Source: Neofusicoccum parvum
Lineage: Eukaryota; Ascomycota; Dothideomycetes; Botryosphaeriales; Botryosphaeriaceae
NCBI GenBank assembly: GCA_020912385.1
Contig: CP087214.1
Coordinates: 868,001 to 932,000 of the forward strand
DNA length: 64,000 bases
Direction of reading: 5' to 3'
Positions 52,917 to 62,534 of the stretch are shown here, piece after piece. The notes beneath the pieces were generated by a model that saw only the letters and a list, made by a program, of their open reading frames with translations, ran no database searches and was not told where the DNA came from. The position numbers and the translations under genes are program-made. The stretch's first letter is position 1. Each line of letters starts with the position of its first letter.

Positions 52917-54794
52917 TCAACTGCCCCCTGGTGAAGCTTGACTCGTTGGGGCAATTTCTCTCGGGCTGAGTAGCCTCTTGAAGCCTTGTCTGAGGGCCTC
53001 CTCCTCCCTCGCTCTGAGACCCCTCTCGCCAATACTTCGCCTCGTCATCCTGAGGTTGATGCGTGGGACCACGATGGCCATGATGAACTCAAGCATGCCC
53101 TCCTGCGCAGTGTCTTGGCCCACTGCGTCTGTGATGCGCTCGAAGAGATGCGACTTTGCCGTATACACGCAGTCTCCCTGTCCACCGCAGACCTCGTACA
53201 TGTACCTGGCGTAGTCGGCGCGGTACCGCTCGTACTCTGCAGGCGAACAGAAGATGCCCTGCCAGTGCGGCCAGATGTAGTGGCCAGTGGTCTGCCAGTC
53301 CCGATGAAGGAATTCGGGAAATCGGCACCAGCCTACGAAAGCAGGGGTGGTCTCAGTGCGGTCCCAATCGAGTAGTGCCGTGACGTTGCCGTGCTCGTCG
53401 GCGAGGATGTTTTGGGAATCGAAGTCAGGAGGCGCGAGCACGAATCGCTCCACTTCGCCGTTCTTCGGGAAGGGCAGCTCATCGAGCAGCATCGAGAAGA
53501 GGCGGAAAGTTCCCAAGTTCTCATAAGTCTCCCGCCAGCTTCGGTTTGGATTGTGCTCAGAAGGCTCCGTCTCCTCTTTCCTCCATTCTTCAAGGCGCTG
53601 GCGGAGGAAAGCTTCCGAGCTGGTTTGCGGTTCATTTTCTAACCCGTCCACGAAGTCGAGAAAACTGGAGGTGCGGCTGGCTCCGAAGTTGAGGAGGTGG
53701 CAAGGGCCGACGGTCGGATTGTCGTCTTCTTCGGAGCAGAATTGGAGGGCCCCCATCTTGTCAAAGGCGAAATGGCGGAGCTCGGCAACAGCGGAAGCCA
53801 TTGAACGCAGAATATTCTGACGCTTCTGCTCCAGGGGCAGTGGTCCATCCTCTTCGAACCACAAGTCTTGTACAGGGCGCCCTTCCAGGTAAAGCGTAAC
53901 GATGTGAGGCGCGTGGATAGCATTGTCGAAGGTAGTGTCGTACGTGACTATCTCTCCGATGGGGCATTTGGTGTGCCTCTTGATATACTTCATGGTAAGC
54001 GCCTCAGTCCGGAGAGCCACGGCGTCCTTCTCAGTCCATGCGCCCTCCCAGCCACAGGCCGGGACGCGCACGCAGATCTTCAGGGTCTCGTGGTACTGGA
54101 CAACGAAGACGCGGTTGTTCTCGCCTTTCATCTTTGCAGTGACCTTGATGTCGGAGCCGTCTTTGAGGATGTCTTTCGGAACGGATGAGCTCTTAGAGGC
54201 GACTTCAAGAGCCAGCCCGATCAGATCCTTGTCGGGGAGGCTGAGGATGGGACCCCATTTGGCTTGGCCTTTCCGATCCACCTGTGTCCCGGCGGGTGGC
54301 ACTTCCTGTTTGGGCGCCATGTCTCCATGCTCTGACTTCCCGAGGCCGAGCATATGCAGCAGGACGTTGTGCACGACCCGGCCACGCTTCGTCTTGTGCG
54401 GGAGCGGGGTTGGAAAGCCCAGACTGGGACTAGGAATGTGAGGTGAGCACAGGGTAGGTGACGTGGCAGCAGACGGGCTGGTGGTTGGTGGTGAACTGGC
54501 CGGTGCGGACGGTGTGTTTTGCAGAAGGTGCGCTTTCGTCGCTTCCGGATTCAAGCTCTGGGTCGCCCTGACAAACACCTTCATGGACGGTCGAACATTC
54601 CTCTCCCTGCACGTTCGCGTCCAGATGAATGCTTCAACTGCTCGGGTGTGAATGGCACGCCCTTGTTGCAAATACTGCCCGGACTGGCCACCTGCAGAGT
54701 GCCTGTTCCTCTGAGAACGCCGTCGATACTTCCGCCTTTGTGAGCTGCGATTCTCCCACCTTCCGCAAAAGACAGACGGCTCCACCTCGCTCAT
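52917..54794 (-). CDS. Aminoglycoside/choline-kinase-fold phosphotransferase
   Basis: Predicted up to 625 aa, uninterrupted. The APH-type kinase fold covers about residues 190-600: GENNRVFVVQYHETLKICVR (nucleotide-side Lys), the linker VTLYLEGRPVQDLWF, the catalytic loop VLAPPDFDSQNILADEHGNV, and the metal-binding VTALLDWDRTETTP. In this loop the catalytic Asp and Asn are kept but the usual His two before the Asp is Pro, as is common in fungal paralogues. The C-terminal helices include HYIWPHWQGIFCSPAEYERY. Such proteins are widespread in filamentous fungi and their substrates are unknown; they are not evidence of antibiotic resistance. The first ~70 residues look non-conserved and Arg-rich, so translation may instead begin at the Met near 54584 (MKVFVRATQSLNPE) or at the later MLGLGKSEHGD. 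I keep the longest frame. Confidence 0.8.
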   Translation of the reverse strand: MSEVEPSVFCGRWENRSSQRRKYRRRSQRNRHSAGGQSGQYLQQGRAIHTRAVEAFIWTRTCRERNVRPSMKVFVRATQSLNPEATKAHLLQNTPSAPASSPPTTSPSAATSPTLCSPHIPSPSLGFPTPLPHKTKRGRVVHNVLLHMLGLGKSEHGDMAPKQEVPPAGTQVDRKGQAKWGPILSLPDKDLIGLALEVASKSSSVPKDILKDGSDIKVTAKMKGENNRVFVVQYHETLKICVRVPACGWEGAWTEKDAVALRTEALTMKYIKRHTKCPIGEIVTYDTTFDNAIHAPHIVTLYLEGRPVQDLWFEEDGPLPLEQKRQNILRSMASAVAELRHFAFDKMGALQFCSEEDDNPTVGPCHLLNFGASRTSSFLDFVDGLENEPQTSSEAFLRQRLEEWRKEETEPSEHNPNRSWRETYENLGTFRLFSMLLDELPFPKNGEVERFVLAPPDFDSQNILADEHGNVTALLDWDRTETTPAFVGWCRFPEFLHRDWQTTGHYIWPHWQGIFCSPAEYERYRADYARYMYEVCGGQGDCVYTAKSHLFERITDAVGQDTAQEGMLEFIMAIVVPRINLRMTRRSIGERGLRAREEEALRQGFKRLLSPREIAPTSQASPGGS

Positions 54795-55120
54795 GGGCAG
54801 TTGAGGCAGTCGTCCGGATACAAAAGTCGCTTGGTTAAATTACCAAAGCCATCTGGATGTATGTTTCAGCTCCCCACGCTTTTAGCACGCTTAAGGTTAT
54901 CAAAGAGATTCGTGTACGTCCTTGATTGATGTGCTAAGGGGGCATACCCCAAAATGAGATCGTAATGAGGGCATCCCGATTCCACCGTCACGTAGCTGTC
55001 GGTTTAATTCCTAGCGTAGGCGAGTCCGTACCTCAGTTTCTGCTCGGCCGACCTGTCAGAACGAACTCGGGGGTTAGTTGTTTGCTCTTATCTTCTCTGT
55101 CGCCGTCTTTCTATATTTCA
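54795..55120. other. Short intergenic spacer
   Basis: About 330 bp with the promoter of the phosphotransferase-fold gene and the 3' side of the next gene. Nothing notable is seen. Confidence 0.6.
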
Positions 55121-55735
55121 TCATGTTCTCTTTCCTTCGGCTTCTCGACTCGTCCTTGCTTTGGATCTAAATTCCAGGACACTCTCACCAGCGGCATGGG
55201 AGCGCACTTGCGAGTTGGCTTTCCTCCTCACCCCATCCTCATCCTCCCCCCCATTCTTCTTTTTCTCCTCCTCCTCCAGCAGCAACATCTCCTCCGCCAG
55301 CCCATAGCTCCACCGCGGATCGTCGAACCGGCCTTCCAGCTCCCGGCCTCGCACGCGATACCACTCGCGCTCGCCCTCGTCGCGCGGCGCCTGCCCCGCG
55401 ATCCACACGCCGTCATCAGAAGCGAGAGAGATGGAGCGGGGACGAGGGCGGGTGTGCTGTGGCTGTGCGTGGCCGTGGTGGGCGAGCACGGCGCGCGGGT
55501 CGTCGGCCAAGGACGCCAGGCTGCGCGTGGAGGTCCGGCAGGACCTTACGGACACACCGCTGTAGGTGGATGGAAGGTGGTTATTGCGGTAGTCGCTGGT
55601 GGCGGGTGAGGTGCTGCGCGGAGTTGCGTGGTTGTTGGATGGTGAGGTCAGTGTGGCGTTGTGAAGCTGAAGCGGGCTGGTGGTGATGGCCCTGTACGGC
55701 GCCTTCTTGGGGGAGTTGCTGACTTGTTCAGACAT
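55121..55735 (-). CDS. Basic Ser/Arg-rich hypothetical protein
   Basis: Predicted 204 aa, single exon, starting at MSEQVSNSPKKAPYRAITTS. The N-terminal half is Ser/Thr/Pro-rich and probably disordered (ATPRSTSPATSDYRNN, SGVSVRSCRTSTRSLASLAD). The middle is more ordered-looking: RSISLASDDGVWIAG, REWYRVRGRELEGRFDDPRW and SYGLAEEMLLLEEEEKKK, the last a Glu/Lys helix. I do not recognise a domain. Third positions are C/G-rich in the central part, and the mix of conserved-looking Trp and Gly residues favours a real gene. No signal peptide or membrane segment is visible. It lies tail to head behind the F-box protein on the same strand, 330 bp apart. Confidence 0.6.
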   Translation of the reverse strand: MSEQVSNSPKKAPYRAITTSPLQLHNATLTSPSNNHATPRSTSPATSDYRNNHLPSTYSGVSVRSCRTSTRSLASLADDPRAVLAHHGHAQPQHTRPRPRSISLASDDGVWIAGQAPRDEGEREWYRVRGRELEGRFDDPRWSYGLAEEMLLLEEEEKKKNGGEDEDGVRRKANSQVRSHAAGESVLEFRSKARTSREAEGKRT

Positions 55736-56064
55736 GGTGGTGGATTGCTTGACGTCGTGGGGGAATTTGCTCAATGGAGGATGATTAGCGCAGCAGATGT
55801 CCCAGCCTGAATGCCGGAGAGAGTGACGGCGAAAAGAGGAACGTGGTGGGTGAAGAAGGGAAGCTGAAAGGTAGGTGCTAGCACGTAGGCATGAATTCGG
55901 CCTACGACTCTCGGCGTTTCGTTTGTTTGTTTCGCTTACTACCATGGCCGAGGAGAGAGTGGCAAACCTTCAAAGTGGATGTCTAGCTAGGGCGTTGCGT
56001 GAAGCTCTCTCTTCTGAGAACAAAGGTGATCGAACATATACGCCCGCGGTCCCACTCCATTCTC
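55736..56064. other. Spacer between two minus-strand genes
   Basis: Promoter and leader of the basic hypothetical protein. A possible short terminal exon of the F-box gene could lie at about 56020-55990 (see that entry). Confidence 0.5.
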
Positions 56065-57867
56065 TCATCCCAGGCCGTCTCTTGCAAAGCTAAAAAAAAG
56101 GCTACGTACATTGACAACAGAGGGACTCCATTCGACTTCGTCTTTGCCGTTGCCCTTTGCCTTTTCGAGTAAGTCCTTGGTGATGGAATAAGCTTTCTTG
56201 AGGGTAATGCGGACTCTGAACTCCTCAATCCCACTCTTCACCAGACTTTTACCTGTGCGATACAGTCTGCCTTGCCAACGGTCTTTTTTTCTCACATTCC
56301 TGTTTTCTTCCCATGTCTCATCCAACCATAGCTGCCACGTGACGATCAGCTCTACGAAGCGGAGATGGGGAAGGAAACCAGCCCTTCGGCTCCTCTCGAC
56401 GTCGGCCATGAGCCTGAAAGTCCCATCGACAGTGGTTGCATGTGTGCACGGAATATTCAATGATAGCGATTCCAATGATTCAGGAAAGAACTCCTCACTA
56501 GGTGGTCCCTTCTCCATTTCGAGGCTCTGCAAGTCGTCAGGTGAAAACTCTGCTATGTTCGGGTCCAAAGGACCAAACAGAAAGACTCCGTTGACTCGAA
56601 GATGGCGCAGCTTGTGGAACTTTTTCAACGAGCCGATTGCCGAGGCGACTGGCAGTCCTTGGGAAATTTCGTGGGTCTCCAGAAGGTGGAACTCCAGGAT
56701 GAGAGTCTCTAACGAATCCGTGTGGGACAACAACGCACGGCGGATCATGTTGCTGTCGACTCTTCCATTCCCCTCATTCCTATCTTCGGAGAAGGATAGG
56801 GCCAACACCTTTAATTGCCTGCACGCCCTAATGACCCTTACGAGGAACTCGTTGGAGAAGGATACCGCCTCTAGAATGAGGGTGTCCACATTGGATGCCA
56901 GCTCAGTCCAGCTCGGTATCCCTTTCCATGTTCCTGTAACGTATTGAAGCTCAAGGGTGCGGAGAGACGGAAGTCGCATGAAACTCTGAAGGGTCTGTTC
57001 GTTGTAGTTGCCGCCGTACGGAGCTCTGAATATAAGATGCTGCAGCTTTCTGAAAGGGCACTGTGGACCACTCCAAACTCCACTAGCTGCCAATTGGATC
57101 AACCTGAAAGCCCAGTCGTATATGTATGGATTGTGGTCCTCGGAATATCCGAATCTCAGTTCCAATTCTTTCAAATTGGGTGTGAGGACAAGGAGCATAG
57201 ACAATAACGATCCTGGACAATTCAGTCTCGTTCTCAGTACTGCTAGTAAAAAAACCCTGAAACGAGCGCTGTCGAAGACTTTGACCTGACTAGCACACTC
57301 AACAACAGCGTCTCTAGCCCTTGGAACGTGGTCCTCATCCTCGTCCTCGTCCTCGTTCTGATCATCGTCCTCATCTTCGTTCTGATCCTCGTCCTCATCC
57401 TCGTCCTCATTCTCATCCTCATCCTCGAAGTCGAGTTCGAATTCTTCCACGACGGCGGTGTGGAAATGGGCAGCCAGGTCCGGGTTACGCATGATGGTAG
57501 CCAGCAGCGTGTGTAGATTGGATTCAAAAACAGATGACCATGGATCGATAGCGAAGGCCGAGTAGAGCAATGGGGTTGCGACTCGGTGGAACTTCCTGGA
57601 CACCAGCGAGAATTGGTATAGATGCTTCTTTCCCCATTTCCAGGGATGTTCGCCGCCAGCCACGAAGAGATCGTGTCCATGGTATCCGATATCCGGGAGG
57701 TACTGGGCAACCTGGTCAAGCAACTCCTCCGGTAGGTCGTTGATGGTCGCCCTGACTGGCCTCGAGGGCTCGACTTCGGAGTCCAATTTTCGGCGTTTGC
57801 TGGGCCGGATATCAGCGGTTGACTGGGCGCCGCTCGCTGGAACGGGGTCCCAATCGGCGCTCTCCAT
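56065..57867 (-). CDS. F-box protein with acidic repeat and LRR-like region
   Basis: Predicted 600 aa from MESADWDPVP; the frame extends upstream only from a non-ATG codon. The F-box-like motif INDLPEELLDQVAQYLPDI, continuing to FSLVSRKFHRVATPLLY, lies at about residues 42-105. An Asp/Glu tract (about 150-185, DEDENEDEDEDEDQNEDE) is encoded by imperfect GAGGAC/GAGGAT repeats at about 57330-57430. The rest has leucine-rich-repeat-like spacing (LTPNLKELELRFGYS, LPSLRTLELQYVTGTW, CRQLKVLALSFSEDR, FHKLRHLRVNGVFLFG, ESLESLSLNIP), as in many fungal F-box/LRR proteins that recruit unknown substrates to SCF. Near the stop, WSPSVVN is followed by GTACGT, a good intron donor; the true C-terminus may be a short exon after an acceptor near 56018, which would end in a few residues (KRELHATP). 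The stop at 56065 is therefore tentative. Confidence 0.8.
   Translation of the reverse strand: MESADWDPVPASGAQSTADIRPSKRRKLDSEVEPSRPVRATINDLPEELLDQVAQYLPDIGYHGHDLFVAGGEHPWKWGKKHLYQFSLVSRKFHRVATPLLYSAFAIDPWSSVFESNLHTLLATIMRNPDLAAHFHTAVVEEFELDFEDEDENEDEDEDEDQNEDEDDDQNEDEDEDEDHVPRARDAVVECASQVKVFDSARFRVFLLAVLRTRLNCPGSLLSMLLVLTPNLKELELRFGYSEDHNPYIYDWAFRLIQLAASGVWSGPQCPFRKLQHLIFRAPYGGNYNEQTLQSFMRLPSLRTLELQYVTGTWKGIPSWTELASNVDTLILEAVSFSNEFLVRVIRACRQLKVLALSFSEDRNEGNGRVDSNMIRRALLSHTDSLETLILEFHLLETHEISQGLPVASAIGSLKKFHKLRHLRVNGVFLFGPLDPNIAEFSPDDLQSLEMEKGPPSEEFFPESLESLSLNIPCTHATTVDGTFRLMADVERSRRAGFLPHLRFVELIVTWQLWLDETWEENRNVRKKDRWQGRLYRTGKSLVKSGIEEFRVRITLKKAYSITKDLLEKAKGNGKDEVEWSPSVVNVRSLFFSFARDGLG
57330..57430. 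repeat. Degenerate acidic-codon repeat in the F-box gene
   Basis: Imperfect tandem (TCCTCG/TCCTCA)n on the plus strand encodes a Glu/Asp/Asn-rich run on the minus strand. Its length is likely to vary between strains. Confidence 0.8.
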
Positions 57868-58606
57868 GTTGCTGCTGACGCGTGAAAACAAGCGCGGTGC
57901 GGACCTTTTCGCAATTGATTGATGCGCTGGTTTTGGAGGCGGCAATAGTGATGAAAGACGTGGGAGGGGAGGACGAGCGGTGGAAATTGGAGATCGGTGC
58001 GGACTGCCCCTTGGCGTTGGCTGGGTGATTGTCGGGTGGCAGGGATGGGTGCTCGCACGTCGCTTGGCTTATCCAGCTGCTCGCCATCTGCGCCGTACCG
58101 GCTCGTCGCCGTCCCACCGAAGCATGCACTCGCAGTCAAGCTTCCTAGCACATTCTCCAGCGCACAAGGCGCTCTCCCTGTTCATTCACTGCGACCGCTC
58201 CAATCTTGTTCATCTTCTCCAAAGAAACATCATTGTCGTTTTTTTTCTCGTCCAGAAAGACACAGCCGGATATGGGCTGCATCGTACGTTTCGGCTTCAA
58301 CTCCACGCGCCGTGGTTGGGTGGGGATGTGGAGGGCGGCCACGACTTTCCCGCGCCAAATGGTGGCTGCAGAACCGTCGGTGTTGCAGACTGCGAACGAG
58401 TCAGGCGCCATGGGGAAGTGCTCGTCTTGGATCCCAGGAATATCGGCAAAGGCCCCGCGCAGATGGGAATGTGTCGCGGTGGCAAAAGCCGGTCTTGGGG
58501 CTGCCTATGACGTTTGCACCACGTCGCCCACCACAAAACAGTCGTCCGCTCACCGTGCTGGTCGCACCGCTCCCCCATCTCTTCGCCATTTCTGAACTCC
58601 ACCACA
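57868..58606. promoter_or_regulatory. Divergent promoter between F-box gene and SDR
   Basis: 739 bp between the two start codons. Open frames crossing it have no domain content. Confidence 0.55.
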
Positions 58607-59652
58607 ATGCCCCCGCAGGAGAAACCAATCACCGCCTACCCGAGCGTCGAGCTCGAGGAGCAGGACCAGGAGGGCGGTCCTGGCTTCGACTCGGAACTCA
58701 AGCCCGCCGCCAACTTCACCCAGCTGGAGTTCTGGTCCGACGACGCAAAGCCCTACTTGCAGGAGTATGAAGGCCGTGGCCTGCTGAAGGACAAGGCTGT
58801 CTTGATCACTGGCGGTGACTCGGGCATTGGCCGTTCCGTGGCCATCCTCATGGCACGGGAAGGCGCTGACATCTCCATTGTCTACCTGCCTGAGGAAGAG
58901 AGGGATGCTCAGTGGACCAAGCGCCAGGTCGAGAAGGCTGGCAGGAGGGCCAATCTCATGTCGCTGAACCTGCGCGAGGAGGACAACTGCAAGAAGGCCG
59001 TCGAGGGCCACGTCAAGGCTTTCGGCAAGCTGAACGTCTTGGTCAACAACAGTACGCTTTATGTCTGTCCGCTGCGCGTGCAATTAGCTCACACAGGATC
59101 ACCCACACAGGCGCGATGCAGGAGATCTGCAACGAGTTCCGTGACATCAACCTTGAGGCCGTTGAGAAAACCTACCGGACCAACGTGCTCTCCATGTTTG
59201 CCATGACCAAGTTCGCTCTGCACCACATGAAGCGTGGCGATTGCGTAATCAATTCTGCTTCTGTTGCTGCCTACATGGGCAACCCCCAGCTCGTCGACTA
59301 CTCCTCCACCAAAGGCGCCATTGCAACCTTCACGCGCTCTCTGGCCCAGCAGCAGGCAAAACACGGCATCAGAGTCAATGCAGTTGCTCCAGGAATCATG
59401 TAAGCATAGAGGCCAGACTACAGCAACAGTGTGTTCTGCTAACGTTTTCACAGCTGGACACCGCTTCAGCCAGCCACCAAGGGCAATCCTCCGGAGGTCA
59501 TGAAGGGGCTGGGTGTTGGCGAAGCTCCACTCAACCGGCCAGGCATGCCCGTTGAGGTGGCCACTGCTTACGTCTTTCTGGCAAGTCCTTATGGAACGTA
59601 CTTTACAGGCGAGGTTCTTCACGGCACTGGAGGCTTGGAGATGCAGGGCTGA
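58607..59652 (+). CDS. Short-chain dehydrogenase/reductase
   Basis: Predicted 310 aa. Exons are 58607-59051, 59111-59399 and 59454-59652; introns are 59 and 54 nt, phases 1 and 2. The classical SDR cofactor motif TGGDSGIGRS is at about residues 68-77 and NVLVNN at about 143-148. The splice gives NNSAMQEICNEF. The Ser of INSASVAAY and the YSSTK motif (Tyr-x-x-x-Lys) form the catalytic set. Then come RVNAVAPGI, with ATC restored across intron 2, WTPLQPATKGNPP and the end YFTGEVLHGTGGLEMQG. The N-terminal extension of about 55 residues, including QLEFWSDDAKPYLQEYEG, is characteristic of the YhdG/YdaD-like group of general-stress SDRs found in bacteria and fungi. The physiological substrate is unknown. 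The start was chosen for its position just before this family-specific extension (ACAATGCC). Confidence 0.92.
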
Positions 59653-60640
59653 GGTTCCCTCGATTGCGCGGGTTTAGAGGCGAATAAGTTAAGTAAAGAT
59701 TTCTGAGCAAACATAGATTATGGCAATGGAGACTTCAGTCGTTCTTCGCGTTTCTCCCCCTTCGCACCCTTGGCTTGTTCTAATCATCTCTCCTCTTTCA
59801 TTCTACGGCATTCTGGCCTGATGAGGTGATCGGCCAACGTTTTCTACAAGTGCCATTGATGAATACTTAAGAATGGTGAATGGAAGCTCCCGCTTGGAGT
59901 GGCAACGCGATTCCACCAGAAAGTTTTCTGCAACGCCATACTTCAATTGACGAACACGACACTTAAGGGCCTGCACACGAGCTTTGCTCCCCAGCCAGTT
60001 CTCAGACACTTCTCCACCTTCCATATTCCCGTGGGCGCCAAATCCAAACTACTCTTGAGAACGGCTGACACAATGTCGGACAGCAACTACGGTTGACGGG
60101 AAGTGGAGCATGTGGGCGGTGGTGTTTGCCAGACACGACAGCAGTAAACTCCTGCGATAAGTATCAAAAGCAAGCCAATACCACACTCTTACCATTGACG
60201 ATGGATAGATTGATCTACTACCAGATTTTGAAACCTGTTGTGGCTGTACTGGGTTGTTGTCGTGGAAGTGATGATATTCGGCATCCCAGCTATGAGCTGT
60301 ATCATTACTCACGCCTTAGACGCCTCTCTCCGCTTGAAGAGTTCTCGAAGGTGCATCGATGATTCAAGTGCCGGGTGTGACGCACCTCCTGAAAGGGAAT
60401 TCACATGAGTACGCACGGCGGCCATTCCGTTCATCACACCTCCGCTTCTTCTTCGGACGTGCTTCCGAAGCCTCCCCGTCTGCCTATAAGTTTCCATTGT
60501 CTTCTGGTCACCGATCTTCCTTGTTCTACCTCCACCACTCGCCTTGGAAGTCCACTGCTTCCCTTTGTAACTGCAACTCTGAGGCCAAGCTATAAACCCA
60601 AAGCAATTTCTCATCCGCCATCTCCACGCTTCAAAGCACC
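59653..60640. other. Intergenic, about 1 kb
   Basis: No gene is supported; composition is moderately AT-rich. It holds the SDR 3' flank and the promoter of the coiled-coil protein. Confidence 0.6.
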
Positions 60641-61809
60641 ATGAACAATACCAGCTCTGCGGGGTATGTACCAACAGACCCACTCAAACTTGGCGGCCCA
60701 CTAACCACCTCTTTTGCAGCCGCGGCCAGAGTGCCTCCAACCCGACTCGTCGTAGCAATCAGTCTCATGGACAGGCCGATAGTGGAGCAAGCGGTACTGA
60801 ACCTGCCGTCAGCATGCCTCCCAGGCCATTCAACTTTGGCCTATCGACGGACTTCCCGCAGCCTCTCCACGCGCCTTACCTTGACTCCTCCGCGACACTT
60901 CCTCCCCGTCAGCCCAGGGCCACCACAACGCCCTACAACGGTCCAGTGCACACTGACCCTCGCTACACCTACCCCAACGGTGCCACTCTGAATGAGAACC
61001 CACCTCCCTACAGTGAGATCATCTACTCCCCGGTTGGACCTCGCGACGGCTATCGCCCCTTCATCCATGGCCCTGCTCCTCCGTTCGACGCCGGCAGCGC
61101 GTTCGGACCCCGCCAGACTGGGCCCTACTTCACCAACCCGCCCCAATACCAGCCCGGTCACGGCGCACCCGCTGGCATGCAGAATGCCACCTATCCGACC
61201 ACGTACGGACCAGCCGGCGTGTTCAGGCCGGCCAACAAGAGGACGACTCCGTTCGGCGGCCCCCTGCACCCGCACGTCACGGTCAAAGACGCGGACGAGA
61301 GGCGCGAGCAGCGGCACACGCGGCGCCGCAGCGAGGCCGACCAGCTCAGGCAGCTGCAGGCCACGGTCGCGAGCCTGCAGCAGCGCGTCGAGGAGCTCGA
61401 GACCGCCCACGCCCGCCACGTCTCCGGCCAGTCCGCCGCCTCCACCACCCCGTTCCCGCTGCCGCAGCACGTCCAACGCCTCGAGGCAAGAAGCGCCAGC
61501 GGCTCCCGCACCGATCTCGACAAGCTCCACCAGCAGTACGCGAAGATGGATCTCGGCGGCCGCTTCGCTCAGGACGACAATGTGACGACGGGTGCCGGCG
61601 AGGCCGCGGAAGCCGAGAGCGGGCTGAAGGAGGGCTCCGCTCCTGCCGCGGCGAGGGCGGGATCCAAGCCGAAGACTCGCGTCTCCGGGGGCAGGACGCA
61701 GTACCTGAAGGACAGGAGGGAGGACGACAGCAGCGACAGCAGCTTCGATAATGAGGAGGGCAGGGCGTTCTTGACTGCGAAGGGATGGTCCATGATGCAG
61801 AGCGAGTAG
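60641..61809 (+). CDS. Pro-rich coiled-coil protein of unknown function
   Basis: Predicted 370 aa. Exon 1 is 60641-60663 (23 nt) and exon 2 is 60720-61809; the intron (60664-60719, 56 nt, phase 2) has a GTATGT donor, a CTAAC branch site and TTTTGCAG acceptor. The spliced start reads MNNTSSAGRGQSASNPTRRS. The N-terminal half is Pro/Tyr/Gly-rich with a PPPY motif (NENPPPYSEII). A coiled coil lies at about residues 205-245 (RRRSEADQLRQLQATVASLQ then QRVEELETAHARH). A second charged segment (LDKLHQQYAKMDLGGRF) follows, and the C-terminus is acidic/Ser-rich (DDSSDSSFDNEEGRAFL). No catalytic domain or membrane segment is visible. The family is not recognised; the coding call rests on frame continuity, codon bias and the clean intron. 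Confidence 0.75.
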
Positions 61810-62534
61810 GCTGAAAAGAAGCTTAATTGCTGAGGGGGGAGGGGTGATTTCTTTCTTTCTTTGGTGATGTGAGGTGGAGCAGTATCGGAAGGACAGGATG
61901 ACTGGTGTTCAAAGAACCATAGCGCAGCTGCGACGAGTTCATGCTGAAAACAGCGGAGGGAACATTAGAGCAGGCCCATACAATTGCATCCAAACGACCT
62001 TTTTGCTCCGTCCCCGGCGCCAGCGTGAAAATGATCTCTCACAGCAGAGGGGCAACTTGCATACATCACCACTCGTCTCTCTCAGACCACCGGCAACCCT
62101 GGCCAGTACGACAGCCGTCCAGAGCTTGGTAGGCGCATCTGCTCCCGCCGATCCCGGCGCGCATGAAAACAACATCCATACCCTACGCAGCCACCTTCCC
62201 GCCGCGGCCAACGTCGACACGTCCCGCGGGGCGCTCGCGCCGATAGCGCGCTCACGCGGCCGGGCTGATAAGCGAGCCGACTCGGGGAATGGGGGGAGCA
62301 GCCGCCGCGCTACGCCCGGACAGGAAAGAGACGGGGCCGCGGGATTGGCGAGGGCCGTATGCAACGGCGCCCCGCGGGAGGCGGTTTCTGGCGGCGCGGT
62401 GCCTGCGTGGCCCGCGCTTATCAATGGCGATGTCGGCATTGGCCGTGGTGCATATAGCGTGCTGCGTGCAGCTCTGGGTGCTGGCCGAGGAAAAGGCTCC
62501 GCAAGAGAGCAGCGGTGACGAAGGACGCGGCACC
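61810..62534. other. Intergenic upstream of the amidase
   Basis: 725 bp that carries the amidase promoter. The amidase frame remains open upstream to 62289 and includes MAMSALAVVHIACCVQLWVL (from about 62421), which could be an alternative start with a hydrophobic leader. Confidence 0.5.

Noticed and set aside
52917..54794. Antibiotic-resistance interpretation of the APH-like gene
   Set aside because: APH-fold kinases are abundant in fungi with unrelated roles; nothing here points to aminoglycoside modification.
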